From NCBI RefSeq assembly GCF_001984825.2, contig NZ_CP043318.1:4774001-4838000 (forward strand): DNA of 64,000 bases, written 5' to 3'. The notes below the pieces were generated by a model, which made no database searches, was not told the origin of the DNA, and saw only the letters and a program-made list of their open reading frames with translations. Positions 48,524 through 62,807 of the stretch are shown one piece after another. The position numbers were made by a program, and so were the translations under genes. The stretch's first letter is position 1, and each line of letters opens with the position of its first letter. The stretch comes from Enterobacter chengduensis (lineage in GTDB: Bacteria; Pseudomonadota; Gammaproteobacteria; Enterobacterales; Enterobacteriaceae).

Positions 48524-50195
48524 TTCTACCTATACCGCTTCGTCACCCTCGCCGCTCTGGCAATACTGGCGCGGCCTTTCCGGCTGGAACTTCTACTTTC
48601 TGGTGAAGTTTGGTCTGCTGTGGGCAGGCTACCTGAATTTCCATCCCCTTCTAAACCTGGTGTTTATGGCCTTCCTGCTGATGCCTCTGCCGAATATCAG
48701 GCTGCATCGCTTGCGTCACTGGGTGGCCATCCCCGTTGGCTTTGCGCTGTTCTGGCACGATACCTGGCTGCCGGGTCCGGACAGCATAATGAGCCAGGGG
48801 TCACAGGTCGCGGGCTTCAGTACGGACTACATGCTCGATCTGGTTGAGCGCTTTATTAACTGGCAGATGATCGGTGCCATCTTTGTCCTGCTGGTGGCCT
48901 GGCTGTTCCTGTCACAGTGGATCCGCGTCACGGTATTTGTCGTCGCGATTATGATCTGGCTTAACGTGCTGACGCTGGCGGGACCAAGCTTTTCGCTATG
49001 GCCTGCCGGACAGCCGACAACCACGGTAACCACCACCGGGGGAAGCGCAGCGGCAACCGTGACAACGGCAGGCGATACGCCTGTGGTGGGTGATATTCCA
49101 ACCCAGACCGCACCGCCGACCTCCACCAACCTCAATGCGTGGCTTTCCAGCTTCTATACCGCGGAAGATAAGCGACAGACGAAATTCCCGGATGCGCTGC
49201 CGGCGGATGCTCAGCCGTTTGAGCTGCTGGTGATTAACATCTGTTCGCTCTCCTGGGCCGACGTGGATGCCGCCGGTTTGATGTCTCATCCGCTGTGGTC
49301 GCATTTTGATATTCAGTTTAAAGATTTCAACTCTGCCACCTCGTACAGCGGCCCGGCGGCGATTCGTCTGCTGCGTGCAAGCTGCGGTCAGCCATCGCAT
49401 AAAAACCTGTACCAGCCGGCTGGAAACCAGTGTTACCTCTTCGATAATCTCTCAAAACTGGGCTTTACGCAGCATCTGATGCTGGGGCATAACGGCCAGT
49501 TCGGTAACTTCCTGAAAGAGGTGCGCGAAGAGGGTGGCATGCAGGCGCCGCTGATGGATCAAACCGGCCTTCCTGTCTCCCTGCTGGGCTTCGACGGTTC
49601 GCCCGTCTATGACGATACCGCTGTCCTGCAACGCTGGCTGCAGACCATCGAAAAGGACAGCAACCCGCGCAGCGCGACGTTCTTTAATACCCTGCCGCTC
49701 CACGACGGTAACCACTTCCCGGGCGTGAGCAAAACGGCAGATTATAAAGTGCGTGCGCAAAAACTTTTCGACGAGCTGGACGCGTTCTTCACGGAGCTGG
49801 AAAAATCAGGCCGTAAGGTGATGGTGGTTGTGGTGCCAGAGCACGGCGGCGCGCTGAAGGGCGACAGAATGCAGGTGTCCGGTCTGCGTGACATCCCGAG
49901 CCCGTCGATTACCAACGTGCCTGCAGGTATTAAATTCTTTGGTATGAAGGCACCGCATCAGGGCGCACCGATTGAAATCACCCAGCCGACCAGCTATCTT
50001 GCGATCTCAGAACTGGTTGCCCGCGCCGTTGACGGGAAGCTGTTTGTGGAAGATAGCGTGAACTGGGACCAGCTCACCAGCAACCTGCCGCAAACGGCAG
50101 AAGTCTCAGAGAATGCCAACGCGGTCGTGATTCAATACCAGAACAAACCTTACGTTCGCCTGAACGGCGGCGATTGGGTGCCGTATCCGCAGTAA
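48516..50195 (+). CDS. bcsG: Cellulose phosphoethanolamine transferase BcsG
   Basis: At 559 aa the protein matches E. coli. N-terminal membrane helices (residues about 15-165) are followed by a Thr/Ala-rich linker ([20 protein letters not shown]) and a periplasmic alkaline-phosphatase-superfamily domain. The nucleophile is the Ser in [10 protein letters not shown] (Ser278 in E. coli), and [14 protein letters not shown] near residue 440 supplies metal ligands. It transfers phosphoethanolamine from phospholipid to cellulose. It is the last gene of bcsEFG; an IS-interrupted REP-like repeat follows its stop. Confidence 0.96.
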   Translation: MTNSTYTASSPSPLWQYWRGLSGWNFYFLVKFGLLWAGYLNFHPLLNLVFMAFLLMPLPNIRLHRLRHWVAIPVGFALFWHDTWLPGPDSIMSQGSQVAGFSTDYMLDLVERFINWQMIGAIFVLLVAWLFLSQWIRVTVFVVAIMIWLNVLTLAGPSFSLWPAGQPTTTVTTTGGSAAATVTTAGDTPVVGDIPTQTAPPTSTNLNAWLSSFYTAEDKRQTKFPDALPADAQPFELLVINICSLSWADVDAAGLMSHPLWSHFDIQFKDFNSATSYSGPAAIRLLRASCGQPSHKNLYQPAGNQCYLFDNLSKLGFTQHLMLGHNGQFGNFLKEVREEGGMQAPLMDQTGLPVSLLGFDGSPVYDDTAVLQRWLQTIEKDSNPRSATFFNTLPLHDGNHFPGVSKTADYKVRAQKLFDELDAFFTELEKSGRKVMVVVVPEHGGALKGDRMQVSGLRDIPSPSITNVPAGIKFFGMKAPHQGAPIEITQPTSYLAISELVARAVDGKLFVEDSVNWDQLTSNLPQTAEVSENANAVVIQYQNKPYVRLNGGDWVPYPQ

Positions 50196-50219
50196 CGGGT
50201 TTCCCCTCACCCTCTCCCC

Positions 50220-51504
50220 TGTACAGTCCGGGGACATAGTGAACACTTGTTCGGGGACATGGTAGACACTTACAACTTAGGCATAAGAACCCGCTTATGG
50301 AGTCGCTTATGCCCTGGGATGCGAGAGATACCATGTCATTACGTACCGAGTTTGTTTTGTTCGCCTCGCAGGACGGGGCGAACATCCGTTCCCTCTGCCG
50401 TCGCTTCGGCATTTCACCTGCTACCGGCTACAAGTGGCTTCAGCGCTGGACTGTCGAGGGCGAACCCGGCCTGCAGGACCGCCCCCGCACGCCGCATCAT
50501 TCCCCCAACCGCTCGTCTGACGACGTCACCGCCCTGCTGCGCATGGCCCATAACCGTCATGAACGCTCGGGCGCCCGCAAGATTAAGCGCTGGCTGGAAG
50601 ACCAGGGCCACCGTATGCCTGCCTTCAGCACTATCCATAACCTGATGGCCCGTCACGGCCTGCTGCCCGGCACGGCTCCGGGTATTCCGGCCACCGGACG
50701 GTTCGAACATGACGCCCCGAACCGGCTCTGGCAGATGGATTTCAAGGGGCACTTCCCCTTTGGCGGCGGCCGTTGCCATCCGCTCACCCTGCTCGACGAC
50801 CACTCCCGTTTTTCCCTGTGCCTCACACACTGTACCGATGAACGGCTTGAGACCGTGCAGCAGCAGCTGGTCAGCGTGTTTGAACGCTACGGCCTGCCGG
50901 ACCGGATGACCATGGACAACGGCTCCCCGTGGGGCGACACAACCGGCACCTGGACGGCGCTGGAGCTGTGGCTGATGCGCCACGGTATCCGGGTGGGCCA
51001 CTCCCGGCCTTATCATCCGCAGACGCAGGGCAAGCTGGAGCGTTTTCACCGCAGCCTGAAGGCGGAAGTGCTGCAGGGGAAATGGTTCGCGGACAGCGGC
51101 GAGCTGCAGCGTGCCTTCGACCACTGGCGGACGGTCTATAACCTTGAACGCCCGCACGAGGCGCTGGATATGGCGGTCCCGGCCTCACGCTATCAGCCGT
51201 CTGGGCGGCAGTACAGCGGCAGCGTGACGCCCCCGGAATACGATGAAGGTGTGCTGGTCAGGAAAGTGGATATCAGCGGGAAGCTGAGCTTACAGGGAGC
51301 CAGTCTGAATGCAGGAAAGGCGTTCAGGGGAGAACGGGTGGGGCTGAAGGAGACGCAGGAGGATGGCTGCTATGAAGTGTGGTGGTACAGCACGAAAGTG
51401 GGGGTGATCGACCTGAAGAAAAAGTCGATCACCATGGGTAAAGGATGTTAAAAAGTGTTCACCATGTCCCCGAACACCTGTCTACCATGTCCCCGGACCG
51501 TACA
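50220..51504 (+). mobile_element. IS481-family insertion sequence, complete, 1285 bp
   Basis: The ends match as inverted repeats: TGTACAGTCCGGGGACAT at the left and, on the other strand, TGTACGGTCCGGGGACAT at the right. Each end carries two tandem copies of CGGGGACATRGTRRACA-type sequence (for example 50229-50248 and 50252-50271), probably transposase sites. It is flanked by a TCCCC 5-bp direct repeat (50215-50219 and 51505-51509). Its single transposase gene is intact, so the element may be active. I do not assign an IS name. Confidence 0.92.
50309..51451 (+). CDS. IS481-family DDE transposase
   Basis: ATG 50309 (MPWDARDTMSLRTEFV) has GGAG 7 nt upstream and gives 380 aa; ATG 50297 would add four residues. 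An N-terminal helix-turn-helix (CRRFGISPATGYKWLQRW) is followed by an rve integrase core with Asp in WQMDFKGHF, Asp in TMDNGSPW and Glu in GKLERFHRSLKAE. It catalyses cut-and-join of the surrounding IS. High-GC codon use is like the host chromosome, so the element probably circulates in enterobacteria. Confidence 0.94.
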   Translation: MPWDARDTMSLRTEFVLFASQDGANIRSLCRRFGISPATGYKWLQRWTVEGEPGLQDRPRTPHHSPNRSSDDVTALLRMAHNRHERSGARKIKRWLEDQGHRMPAFSTIHNLMARHGLLPGTAPGIPATGRFEHDAPNRLWQMDFKGHFPFGGGRCHPLTLLDDHSRFSLCLTHCTDERLETVQQQLVSVFERYGLPDRMTMDNGSPWGDTTGTWTALELWLMRHGIRVGHSRPYHPQTQGKLERFHRSLKAEVLQGKWFADSGELQRAFDHWRTVYNLERPHEALDMAVPASRYQPSGRQYSGSVTPPEYDEGVLVRKVDISGKLSLQGASLNAGKAFRGERVGLKETQEDGCYEVWWYSTKVGVIDLKKKSITMGKGC

Positions 51505-51538
51505 TCCCCATTGGGGAGAGGGGATTTTCAGTGCGTTA

Positions 51539-52534
51539 TTATTGCGCGGAAATCCACACCAGCATTTTCAGGCTTGCCGAATAGTAGTCATCCTTTGCCG
51601 TGATTTCCGGTTCGCCGGATGGCTGGCCCATCGTTAAATCACGTACGGCCAGGAGGCCACCTTCCATCATGTAGGGAGCGTATTCGTTGGTGGTGACGTT
51701 AACCCATGCGGGCGTTTGTTCGCGGGGGAATTGACCAAACCACGCTTTCCACGGGGCCAGCAGCGGGCTTTGCTTATCAGACCAGGCAACGTACAGCGGA
51801 ATACGAATCGCGTCATAGCTCATCCGCGTCGGCCACCCTTTGGCGGGTGCCAGCTTGCCGCCTGATGCCAGCGAAACCCAGTCAGGGGGCAGATTCGCTT
51901 TACCCGACCCCATTTTTTCCAGCAGGCGTTTCCCGTCTTTAATCAAATCGCGCCAGACCGGCAAATGACTGCGTCCGGCGAAGGCCTGCCAGGCCGGAAA
52001 CACGAAATAGGAAGGATTAAGGACCACTTCGCCGTCAAGCTTAAATCCCTCGACGCCGGGGAGCATCACGCGGTAGCCCGCATAGCGGATAACGTTATGG
52101 GCAACGAGCGCTTTTGTAATGGCATCCGATGCGGCGCTGTAGCGTTTGTCATGCCAGCGGGCATCGGCTTTGAGCAACGCCCAGGCAATCAGCACATCGC
52201 CATCGGCGGCATTGTTTTTGTCAGCAACCGGATTGGACTCTGCGGGGTTATAACGCCAGTAAAACAGACCGTTTTCTTTGTTCTTCAGCTTGCTGTCTGT
52301 CCATTGCCAGAGCTTATCGAACGTGGCTTTATCGTCATTAGCCACCGCCATCAGCATGGCAAAACCCTGACCTTCCGTATGCGATACGCCGCCATTGCCG
52401 GTATCAACGATGCGGCCTTCCGGTTTGAAAAAGCGGGCCTTGTAACTCTCCCAGGCCTGACCCGCCTGAGAGAGAGGTGAGAACAGCACACTCATCATGA
52501 CGGCAAGCGTCATGCAGACGGGTTTTCGCATCAT
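51539..52534 (-). CDS. Secreted GH8 endoglucanase, CelY/BcsZ-like
   Basis: The 331-aa protein has a signal peptide (MMRKPVCMTLAVMMSVLFSPLSQA). The GH8 general acid Glu is E54 in VSHTEGQGFAML and the general base Asp is in MSYDAIRIPLY; NNAADGDVLIAWALLKAD matches the family. It is distinct from bcsZ in this window and resembles Dickeya/Erwinia CelY (332 aa). It starts 13 bp after the birA stop in the same direction, so it may be read with murB-birA. Some relatives carry a second bcs operon; this could be a remnant of one or an independent cellulase. Confidence 0.87.
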   Translation of the reverse strand: MMRKPVCMTLAVMMSVLFSPLSQAGQAWESYKARFFKPEGRIVDTGNGGVSHTEGQGFAMLMAVANDDKATFDKLWQWTDSKLKNKENGLFYWRYNPAESNPVADKNNAADGDVLIAWALLKADARWHDKRYSAASDAITKALVAHNVIRYAGYRVMLPGVEGFKLDGEVVLNPSYFVFPAWQAFAGRSHLPVWRDLIKDGKRLLEKMGSGKANLPPDWVSLASGGKLAPAKGWPTRMSYDAIRIPLYVAWSDKQSPLLAPWKAWFGQFPREQTPAWVNVTTNEYAPYMMEGGLLAVRDLTMGQPSGEPEITAKDDYYSASLKMLVWISAQ

Positions 52535-52547
52535 TCACTCCATCCGG

Positions 52548-53510
52548 TTATTCGGCACTCCGCAGGGAAATCTCACCGCCCATCCAGGGTTTGATCGCGC
52601 CATCCTTTTCAAGGAGCAGCGCGCCCTGAGCGTCAATACCGCGGGAAATGCCGTAAATCTCTTTATCACCAATCAGCAGTTTCACCGGGCGGTTGATGAA
52701 GTTATCCAGCTTTTCCCAACGAGACAGGAACGGTGCCAGCCCTTCCTGCTCAAAGAGCCTGAGCGAGCTGCGAAGCTCTTTAATCATACGCACGGCAAGG
52801 GTGTTACGATCGATGGCGATCCCCGCTTCCTGGAGGTTAGTCCAGGCCTGATTCACCACATCATTCTGGACATTGCGCATCACCATATTGAGGCCCGCGC
52901 CAATGACGATTTGTGCCGCATCGCCCGTTTTTCCCGTCAGTTCGACCAGAATACCGGCAAGTTTACGATCGTTGAGGTACAGGTCGTTAGGCCATTTAAC
53001 GCGCACCCGATCCGCACCCAGATCGTGAAGCACCTCCGCCATGACGATACCGATGACCAGACTCAGGCCAATGGCAGCGGCCGGGCCCTGATCGAGTCGC
53101 CAGTACATGGACAGATAGAGGTTGGCACCAAAGGGTGAAAACCACTTGCGGCCACGACGGCCGCGACCGGCCTGCTGATATTCAGCAACACAGGCATCGC
53201 CGGATTTCAGGTCAGGCAGACGATCCAGCAGATACTGGTTCGTCGAGTCGATCACAGGCAGCACCGCCACATTGCCGTGCCCAATCTGGCTACGTATTGT
53301 GTCTTCATCCAGCAACTGAATTGGCTCCGGCAGGCTGTAGCCTTTTCCCGGAACCGTAAACACATCGACACCCCAGTCGCGGAGCGTCTGGATATGCTTG
53401 TTAATGGCGGCGCGGCTCATACCCAACTGCTCACCCAGCTGCTCGCCGGAATGAAATTCACCGTCCGCCAGGATACTAATCAGGGTTAACGGGACCGTAT
53501 TGTCCTTCAT
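52548..53510 (-). CDS. birA: Biotin-[acetyl-CoA-carboxylase] ligase / biotin operon repressor BirA
   Basis: The 320-aa protein (E. coli 321) has an N-terminal winged helix ([26 protein letters not shown]) for repression of the bio operon, a central ligase domain with the GRGRRGRKW biotinyl-AMP loop and KWPNDLYL, and a small C-terminal domain. It biotinylates the acetyl-CoA carboxylase carrier protein. It overlaps murB by 4 bp, as in E. coli. In E. coli coaA follows on the other side; here a GH8 gene does. Confidence 0.96.
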   Translation of the reverse strand: MKDNTVPLTLISILADGEFHSGEQLGEQLGMSRAAINKHIQTLRDWGVDVFTVPGKGYSLPEPIQLLDEDTIRSQIGHGNVAVLPVIDSTNQYLLDRLPDLKSGDACVAEYQQAGRGRRGRKWFSPFGANLYLSMYWRLDQGPAAAIGLSLVIGIVMAEVLHDLGADRVRVKWPNDLYLNDRKLAGILVELTGKTGDAAQIVIGAGLNMVMRNVQNDVVNQAWTNLQEAGIAIDRNTLAVRMIKELRSSLRLFEQEGLAPFLSRWEKLDNFINRPVKLLIGDKEIYGISRGIDAQGALLLEKDGAIKPWMGGEISLRSAE

Positions 53511-54535
53511 GCAATAGCCTCCACGGCATTAACTTCACCAGTGCGGCCAATAAAGCGGACTTCTGGCTCCAGCCAGACGTTAAACTTTTCGCCCACGCGC
53601 TGACGCACATAATGCGCCAGCTGTACCACATCGTCGCTGGTCGCATCGCGTTGATTAATCAGCACCAGTGCCTGCTGTCGGTGAACGGCTGCGCCGCCGA
53701 CTGAAGTGCCCTTTAGCTGGCATTGATCGATAAGCCATCCGGCAGCCAGCTTCACGCTGCCATCCGCCTGAGGGTAATGTGGCGCGGTTGGCCATTCTTC
53801 AAGAAAGCGTTTCGCATTTTCACCGCTGATAACCGGGTTTTTGAAGAAGCTTCCGGCATTTCCATTTACTTTCGGGTCGGGTAGCTTGGTCATCCGCATA
53901 TGGCAAACCGAGTCAAAAACGTCGCGAGCGGTAACGGTAGACGGGTCGAGACGCGTTAAATCCCCGTAGGTCAGTACGGGCTGCCAGTTCTTCGACAGGC
54001 GCAGGCCCACGGCGACAATCACGTAGCGATCCTGATATTCATGTTTGAAGATACTGTCACGGTAGCCAAAACGGCACTGTTCTGCCGTTAAACGCGTCGC
54101 CGTTCCGGTCGCCAGTTCGATGCAGTCGACGTATTCACAGACATGCTTCAGTTCGATGCCGTAGGCACCAATATTCTGAATGGGTGACGATCCGGCGCAG
54201 CCCGGGATAAGCGCAAGGTTTTCCAGACCCGCGATCCCCTTTTCGAGGGTAAATTGCACCAGATGATGCCAGTTTTCTCCGGCGCCCACGTGCAGATGCC
54301 AGCTATCTGCACGCTCTTCAATACCAATTCCCATAATGCGGTTAACGATTACCGTGCCCGCAAAATCGTCGAGAAACAGGACATTACTTCCTTCGCCCAG
54401 AATCAGTACGGATTCGTTTTTTTCTGTTGCGCGTTGCCATGCATCCAGCAGCTGCTGTGCGGTATCGGCACGTACAATTTGATTAGCATTACGTTGAATG
54501 CCAAAGGTATTCCAGGGCTTAAGGGAGTGGTTCAT
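53507..54535 (-). CDS. murB: UDP-N-acetylenolpyruvoylglucosamine reductase MurB
   Basis: At 342 aa it equals E. coli MurB (type I). FAD-binding segments [12 protein letters not shown] and [18 protein letters not shown] are present, with the catalytic Ser in NAGSFFKNP and Glu near the C-terminus ([10 protein letters not shown]). It reduces UDP-GlcNAc-enolpyruvate to UDP-MurNAc in peptidoglycan synthesis. It lies just downstream of the 5S rRNA gene, the arrangement of E. coli rrnB. Confidence 0.97.
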   Translation of the reverse strand: MNHSLKPWNTFGIQRNANQIVRADTAQQLLDAWQRATEKNESVLILGEGSNVLFLDDFAGTVIVNRIMGIGIEERADSWHLHVGAGENWHHLVQFTLEKGIAGLENLALIPGCAGSSPIQNIGAYGIELKHVCEYVDCIELATGTATRLTAEQCRFGYRDSIFKHEYQDRYVIVAVGLRLSKNWQPVLTYGDLTRLDPSTVTARDVFDSVCHMRMTKLPDPKVNGNAGSFFKNPVISGENAKRFLEEWPTAPHYPQADGSVKLAAGWLIDQCQLKGTSVGGAAVHRQQALVLINQRDATSDDVVQLAHYVRQRVGEKFNVWLEPEVRFIGRTGEVNAVEAIA

Positions 54536-54618
54536 AGACGCTATCCTGATGCAAAAACGCAGGTAGTTTACCGTATAAGCAGGGCGTTGGGGGATTAGTT
54601 TGTATAGCGCAGAAACGC

Positions 54619-54642
54619 AAAAAAGCCATCCTTCCGGATGGC
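54619..54642 (-). terminator. Rho-independent terminator of the rRNA operon
   Basis: On the minus strand GCCATCC-GGAA-GGATGGC is followed by T6, 15 bp beyond the 5S 3' end. It matches the E. coli rrn T1 type. Confidence 0.9.
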
Positions 54643-54657
54643 CTCTTCACTTATTTG

Positions 54658-54777
54658 ATGCCTGGCAGTTCCCTACTCTCACATGGGGAGACCCCACACT
54701 ACCATCGGCGCTACGGCGTTTCACTTCTGAGTTCGGCATGGGGTCAGGTGGGACCACCGCGCTAAAGCCGCCAGGCA
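54658..54777 (-). rRNA. rrf: 5S ribosomal RNA
   Basis: The 120-nt gene begins TGCCTGGCGGC and ends CTGCCAGGCAT on the minus strand, closing the terminal helix. The internal segments CCCACCTGACCCCATGCCGAACTC are as in E. coli 5S. Last gene of the operon. Confidence 0.97.
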
Positions 54778-54843
54778 AATTCTGTTAATCTGTATCAAAG
54801 CTGAAATCTGATTGTCTCTTCGCCAAAACATCTTCGGCGTTGT

Positions 54844-57748
<2,905 letters not shown>

Positions 57749-57844
57749 TCACAACCCGAAGATGTTTCACTTCTGATTGCGAAAATTTGAGAGACTCGAA
57801 CACACCTTGAAGATGTGTCGTTTCAATTTTCAGCTTGATCCAGA

Positions 57845-57857
57845 TTTTTAAAGAGCA
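57845..57857 (-). promoter_or_regulatory. boxA antitermination site in the 16S-23S spacer
   Basis: TGCTCTTTAAAAA on the minus strand, about 90 bp before the 23S gene, matches the rrn boxA that loads Nus factors. Confidence 0.8.
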
Positions 57858-57918
57858 AAACTTCGCAGTGCACCTTTTCAGGTTCACTCTGAAGTTTTCT
57901 TGTGTTCGCAGTAAAAGA

Positions 57919-57994
57919 TGGTGGAGCTATGCGGGATCGAACCGCAGACCTCCTGCGTGCAAAGCAGGCGCTCTCCCAGCTGAGCTATAGCCCC
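57919..57994 (-). tRNA. alaT: tRNA-Ala (TGC anticodon)
   Basis: The 76-nt cloverleaf GGGGCTATAGCTCAGCTGG ... CTTTGCACGCAGG ... ends CTCCACCA with encoded CCA. It is identical in pattern to E. coli alaT/U/V. Second tRNA of the rRNA spacer. Confidence 0.97.
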
Positions 57995-58103
57995 ATCGTA
58001 TTACAAACCTCTGTACCGGTAATTCTTCCTGAGACAAGGCGTGGAATAACGAAGCATACTTCAGTATGTGAGTTATTTCGCAACGCAGTATTCAGGGAGA
58101 ATT

Positions 58104-58180
<77 letters not shown>

Positions 58181-58249
58181 GTAGAGGTTTTTACTGCTGT
58201 TTTTCATCAGACAATCTGTGTGAGCACTACAAAGGCAGGTTCTTTAAGG

Positions 58250-59791
<1,542 letters not shown>

Positions 59792-59970
59792 AAGTTTGAT
59801 GCTCGTGAATTAAACTTCGTAATGAATTACGTATGTTCACTCAGAGACTTGGTATTCATTTTTCGTCCGAGGACGTTAAGAATCCATGTCACTTTGAGTG
59901 CCCACACAGATTGTCTGATAAATTGTTAAAGAGCAGTGCCGCTTCGTTTTCGCTGCGGCGCGGGGTGTGC

Positions 59971-59998
59971 ATATTACGCTTTCCCGCTTCAGAGTCAA
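59971..59998 (-). promoter_or_regulatory. rrn P2 promoter
   Basis: On the minus strand TTGACT, 16-nt spacer, TAATAT, about 180 bp before the 16S gene. Confidence 0.88.
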
Positions 59999-60067
59999 GC
60001 GTTTATTTTTGCTTTTCTCTGCTGACCCGGCGGCTTGCGTGCCGTTGTTCCGTGTCAGTGGAGGCGC

Positions 60068-60095
60068 ATTATAGGGAGTTATTCTGACGTGACAA
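60068..60095 (-). promoter_or_regulatory. rrn P1 promoter
   Basis: On the minus strand TTGTCA, 16-nt spacer, TATAAT followed by GCGCC, the GC-rich discriminator typical of stringently controlled rrn P1. It is nearly identical to E. coli rrnB P1. Confidence 0.92.
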
Positions 60096-60144
60096 GTACA
60101 AAATACAAAAAACTTTTCGTTCGCTCACTTTTCAAACTTAACGC

Positions 60145-60690
60145 TTATTTATGTCGCGAATCGCCCGTTAAATGTGCGATTTCCCGCGCAAAACTGGCAA
60201 CCTGAGACCAGTCGGTATAAACCACTTCTTTACGCGTGTCGGTTTCTCCCCCCGTCATCTTCATAATGAGGCGGATCATAAAGCGGTCATACCATTTGTA
60301 GCGAGGGTAACGCAGCGCACCAGCAAAGACGGCGCACAGGTCCGGCTGCCACGGTGAGCTAAGTAAAAACTTGCGCGTGTAGCTATTGGTCTGCGGCGTG
60401 CGCTTCTCGGCTTTACGCGCGACGAGATTGACCGAGTAAAAGGCGCCGGGCAACGCGTTGAGCGTCGCCGTGTGCTTTTTCACAAAGCGATCCAGCGCCG
60501 GGTGGAAATGCCCGTAACGAATAGATGCGCCAATCACCACGCGATCGTAATCCTGCCAGGCAATCTGCTCCGCACGGTTCAGGTTTACCACATCGGAATA
60601 GATCCCCAGCTCTTTAAGTTCAGATGCCAGGTAAGCGGCAATCTCGCGCGTTTGCCCGTCTCGCGTGGAGAAAAGAATCAGTGTTTTCAT
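60145..60690 (-). CDS. hemG: Protoporphyrinogen oxidase (menaquinone-dependent) HemG
   Basis: The start [18 protein letters not shown] at ATG 60690 gives 181 aa, the E. coli length; the frame from 60762 extends into trkH. It is a flavodoxin-like FMN protein (FSTRDGQT binds the FMN phosphate). It has the long insert loop with [13 protein letters not shown] that distinguishes HemG from flavodoxins. It oxidises protoporphyrinogen IX in heme synthesis, passing electrons to quinones. It starts 10 bp after trkH and is the last protein gene before the rRNA operon. Confidence 0.96.
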   Translation of the reverse strand: MKTLILFSTRDGQTREIAAYLASELKELGIYSDVVNLNRAEQIAWQDYDRVVIGASIRYGHFHPALDRFVKKHTATLNALPGAFYSVNLVARKAEKRTPQTNSYTRKFLLSSPWQPDLCAVFAGALRYPRYKWYDRFMIRLIMKMTGGETDTRKEVVYTDWSQVASFAREIAHLTGDSRHK

Positions 60691-60700
60691 TAACGGCTCC

Positions 60701-62152
60701 TTACTCGCGCCAGAATGTAGGGGTGAACAGCACCAGCAGCGTAAAGACCTCAAGACGGCCAAACAGCATATTGGCGATGAGGATCCATTTCGCGACGGGG
60801 TTCATACTGGCAAAGTTATCCGCCACCACCCCCAGGCCAGGCCCGAGGTTGTTCAATGTTGCGACCACGGACGCAAAGGCGGAGAAATCATCGACTCCCG
60901 TCGCGATAATGGCCAGCATACTGACGATAAAGACCAGCGCATAGGCTGAGAAGAAACCCCAGACCGCTTCGAGGATACGTTCCGGCAGCGCGCGGTTCCC
61001 CAGCTTGATGCTGTAGACCGCGTTCGGGTGGACCAGGCGCTTCAGCTCTCGGTTTCCCTGCTTAAACAGCAGCAAAATACGAATGACCTTCAGGCCACCG
61101 CCCGTCGACCCCGCGCAGCCCCCGATAAATGCAGAGCATAAAAGCAGCACCGGCAGGAACAGCGGCCAGCGCGCGATGCTGTCCGTGGTAAACCCGGCGG
61201 TCGTCGCCATCGACACCACCTGGAAGAAGGCCTGGTTTAGCGTTGTCAGGGCAGAGTTGTAGACATCATGGAACCAGAGCACCAGGGTACAGATGACAAC
61301 CAGCGTCAGCTGGACGCCAATGAACATGCGGAACTCTGGGTCGCGCCAGTACACCTTCAGGCTGCGTCCGCTCAGTAAAGAGAAGTGCAGGCCGTAGTTA
61401 CAGCCGGAGATCAGCAGGAAAATGGCAATAATAGTGTTAATGGTTGGGCTATCGAAGTAGCCAACGCTGGCATCGTGAGTGGAGAACCCACCGATCGCAA
61501 TCGTCGCGAAGCTGTGTCCGATGGCGTCGAAAGCGGGCATCCCGGCGAACCACAGCGCCAGCGCACAGGCCACCGTCAGTAAGACATAGATAAGCCACAG
61601 GGTTTTCGCCGTCTCGGCAATACGCGGGCGCATCTTGTTGTCTTTCAGCGGCCCTGGCATTTCAGCGCGATAGAGCTGCATGCCGCCCACGCCCAGAATA
61701 GGCAGGATGGCCACCGCGAGGACGATGATCCCCATCCCCCCGAACCACTGCAGCATCTGGCGATAAAAGAGAATGGCGTGCGGGAGCGAATCCAGCCCCA
61801 CCAGCGTCGTCGCCCCGGTGGTTGTTAAACCAGAGAACGATTCAAAAAAGGCATCCGTGATGCTCAGGTTAGGCTGTTCCGCGAAGATAAACGGCAGCGA
61901 ACCCACGCTCCCCAGCACCGTCCAGAACAGAACCACAATCAGAAATCCTTCGCGAGATTTCAACTCACCTTTCTGACGACGGTTCGGCCACCACAGCAGG
62001 GAGCCAATCGCCAGCGCGACAAAGAAGGTCTGGGTAAATGCCCGCCCCGCGCCGTCCCGGTAGATAAGCGCCACCAGTCCAGGGAGAATCATCGTCCCGG
62101 AAAAGAGTATGACCAGCAGTCCAACGATTCGGGTTATGGCACGAAAATGCAT
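60701..62152 (-). CDS. trkH: Trk potassium uptake channel subunit TrkH
   Basis: At 483 aa it matches E. coli TrkH. It has four repeated membrane-pore-membrane units with selectivity filters around Gly residues ([36 protein letters not shown]). It forms the inner-membrane potassium channel gated by TrkA. The gene follows yigZ after 40 bp and precedes hemG by 10 bp, an operon conserved in enterobacteria. Confidence 0.97.
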   Translation of the reverse strand: MHFRAITRIVGLLVILFSGTMILPGLVALIYRDGAGRAFTQTFFVALAIGSLLWWPNRRQKGELKSREGFLIVVLFWTVLGSVGSLPFIFAEQPNLSITDAFFESFSGLTTTGATTLVGLDSLPHAILFYRQMLQWFGGMGIIVLAVAILPILGVGGMQLYRAEMPGPLKDNKMRPRIAETAKTLWLIYVLLTVACALALWFAGMPAFDAIGHSFATIAIGGFSTHDASVGYFDSPTINTIIAIFLLISGCNYGLHFSLLSGRSLKVYWRDPEFRMFIGVQLTLVVICTLVLWFHDVYNSALTTLNQAFFQVVSMATTAGFTTDSIARWPLFLPVLLLCSAFIGGCAGSTGGGLKVIRILLLFKQGNRELKRLVHPNAVYSIKLGNRALPERILEAVWGFFSAYALVFIVSMLAIIATGVDDFSAFASVVATLNNLGPGLGVVADNFASMNPVAKWILIANMLFGRLEVFTLLVLFTPTFWRE

Positions 62153-62192
62153 CTCTGCCGCTTCCTTTGGTATTCAAAAAGTGAGGTGGGGA

Positions 62193-62807
62193 TTATTCTT
62201 CAATCGGCAGCAATTGCAACGAACCACGACTAAAATCAGCCAGCTTTGCTGAAAAAGCAGCCAGTTCCGCCTGAGGAAGCGCCACGCGTAATTGCACCAT
62301 CGCCTGATATTCACTGTGCGCGATGACGCCGTTAAACTGCCTCAGCAGCGCCTCGATGCCCGAAAGCTGGGCGTAATCGCATACTAAAGTATATTCGGTA
62401 AGCGGCGTTTTGCGGGCAGTGACCAACATGTGAAGCGCCTGCTGCACGCCCCCGCCATAGGCTTTAACCAGCCCACCGGTCCCTAACAAAATGCCGCCGT
62501 AGTAGCGCACCACCACGGCGGTAATTTCCCCCACGCCGCTGCCCATCAGCTGCGAAAGCATGGGTTTACCGGCCGTACCCGCTGGTTCACCGTCGTCGGA
62601 AAACCCCAATTGCTGCGAATCGTCCGGCGGCCCTGCCACCCAGGCCACGCAGTGGTGGCGTGCGTCAGGATGCTCAGCCCGGACGGACTCAACAAACGCC
62701 TTTGCCGCCTCTACGCCGTCGGTGTGCGCCAGCAGCGTAATAAAGCGGCTTTTCTTGATGTCCTCAACAAAGGTGACCGGTTCAGCCGGTATCAGCCAGC
62801 TTTCCAT
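62193..62807 (-). CDS. yigZ: YigZ-like IMPACT-family protein
   Basis: At 204 aa it equals E. coli YigZ. The N-terminal IMPACT domain has the family segments KKSRFITLLAHTDGVEAAKAFV, HHCVAWV, FSDDGEPAGTAGKPML and VVRYYGGILLGTGGLVKAYGG. A smaller C-terminal RNA-binding-like domain follows. The cellular role is not settled. Its ATG overlaps the pepQ stop by one base. Confidence 0.96.
   Translation of the reverse strand: MESWLIPAEPVTFVEDIKKSRFITLLAHTDGVEAAKAFVESVRAEHPDARHHCVAWVAGPPDDSQQLGFSDDGEPAGTAGKPMLSQLMGSGVGEITAVVVRYYGGILLGTGGLVKAYGGGVQQALHMLVTARKTPLTEYTLVCDYAQLSGIEALLRQFNGVIAHSEYQAMVQLRVALPQAELAAFSAKLADFSRGSLQLLPIEE

Larger units (their letters stand above)
50203..51525. repeat. REP-like palindrome split by an IS element
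   Basis: The left half CCCCTCACCCTCTCCCC ends at 50219 and the right half TCCCCATTGGGGAGAGGGG starts at 51505. Removing the IS and one TCCCC copy gives CCCTCTCCCC-ATT-GGGGAGAGGG, a complete unit of the repeat family. The insertion point is therefore at the tip of the palindrome. Confidence 0.88.
59792..60144 (-). promoter_or_regulatory. rRNA operon leader and promoter region
   Basis: This 353-bp gap between hemG and 16S holds P1, P2 and a boxA (TGCTCTTTAACAATTTATC, about 59917-59935 on the minus strand). An AT-rich stretch upstream of P1 (about 60096-60120) is in the place of the UP element. No gene is present. Confidence 0.9.
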
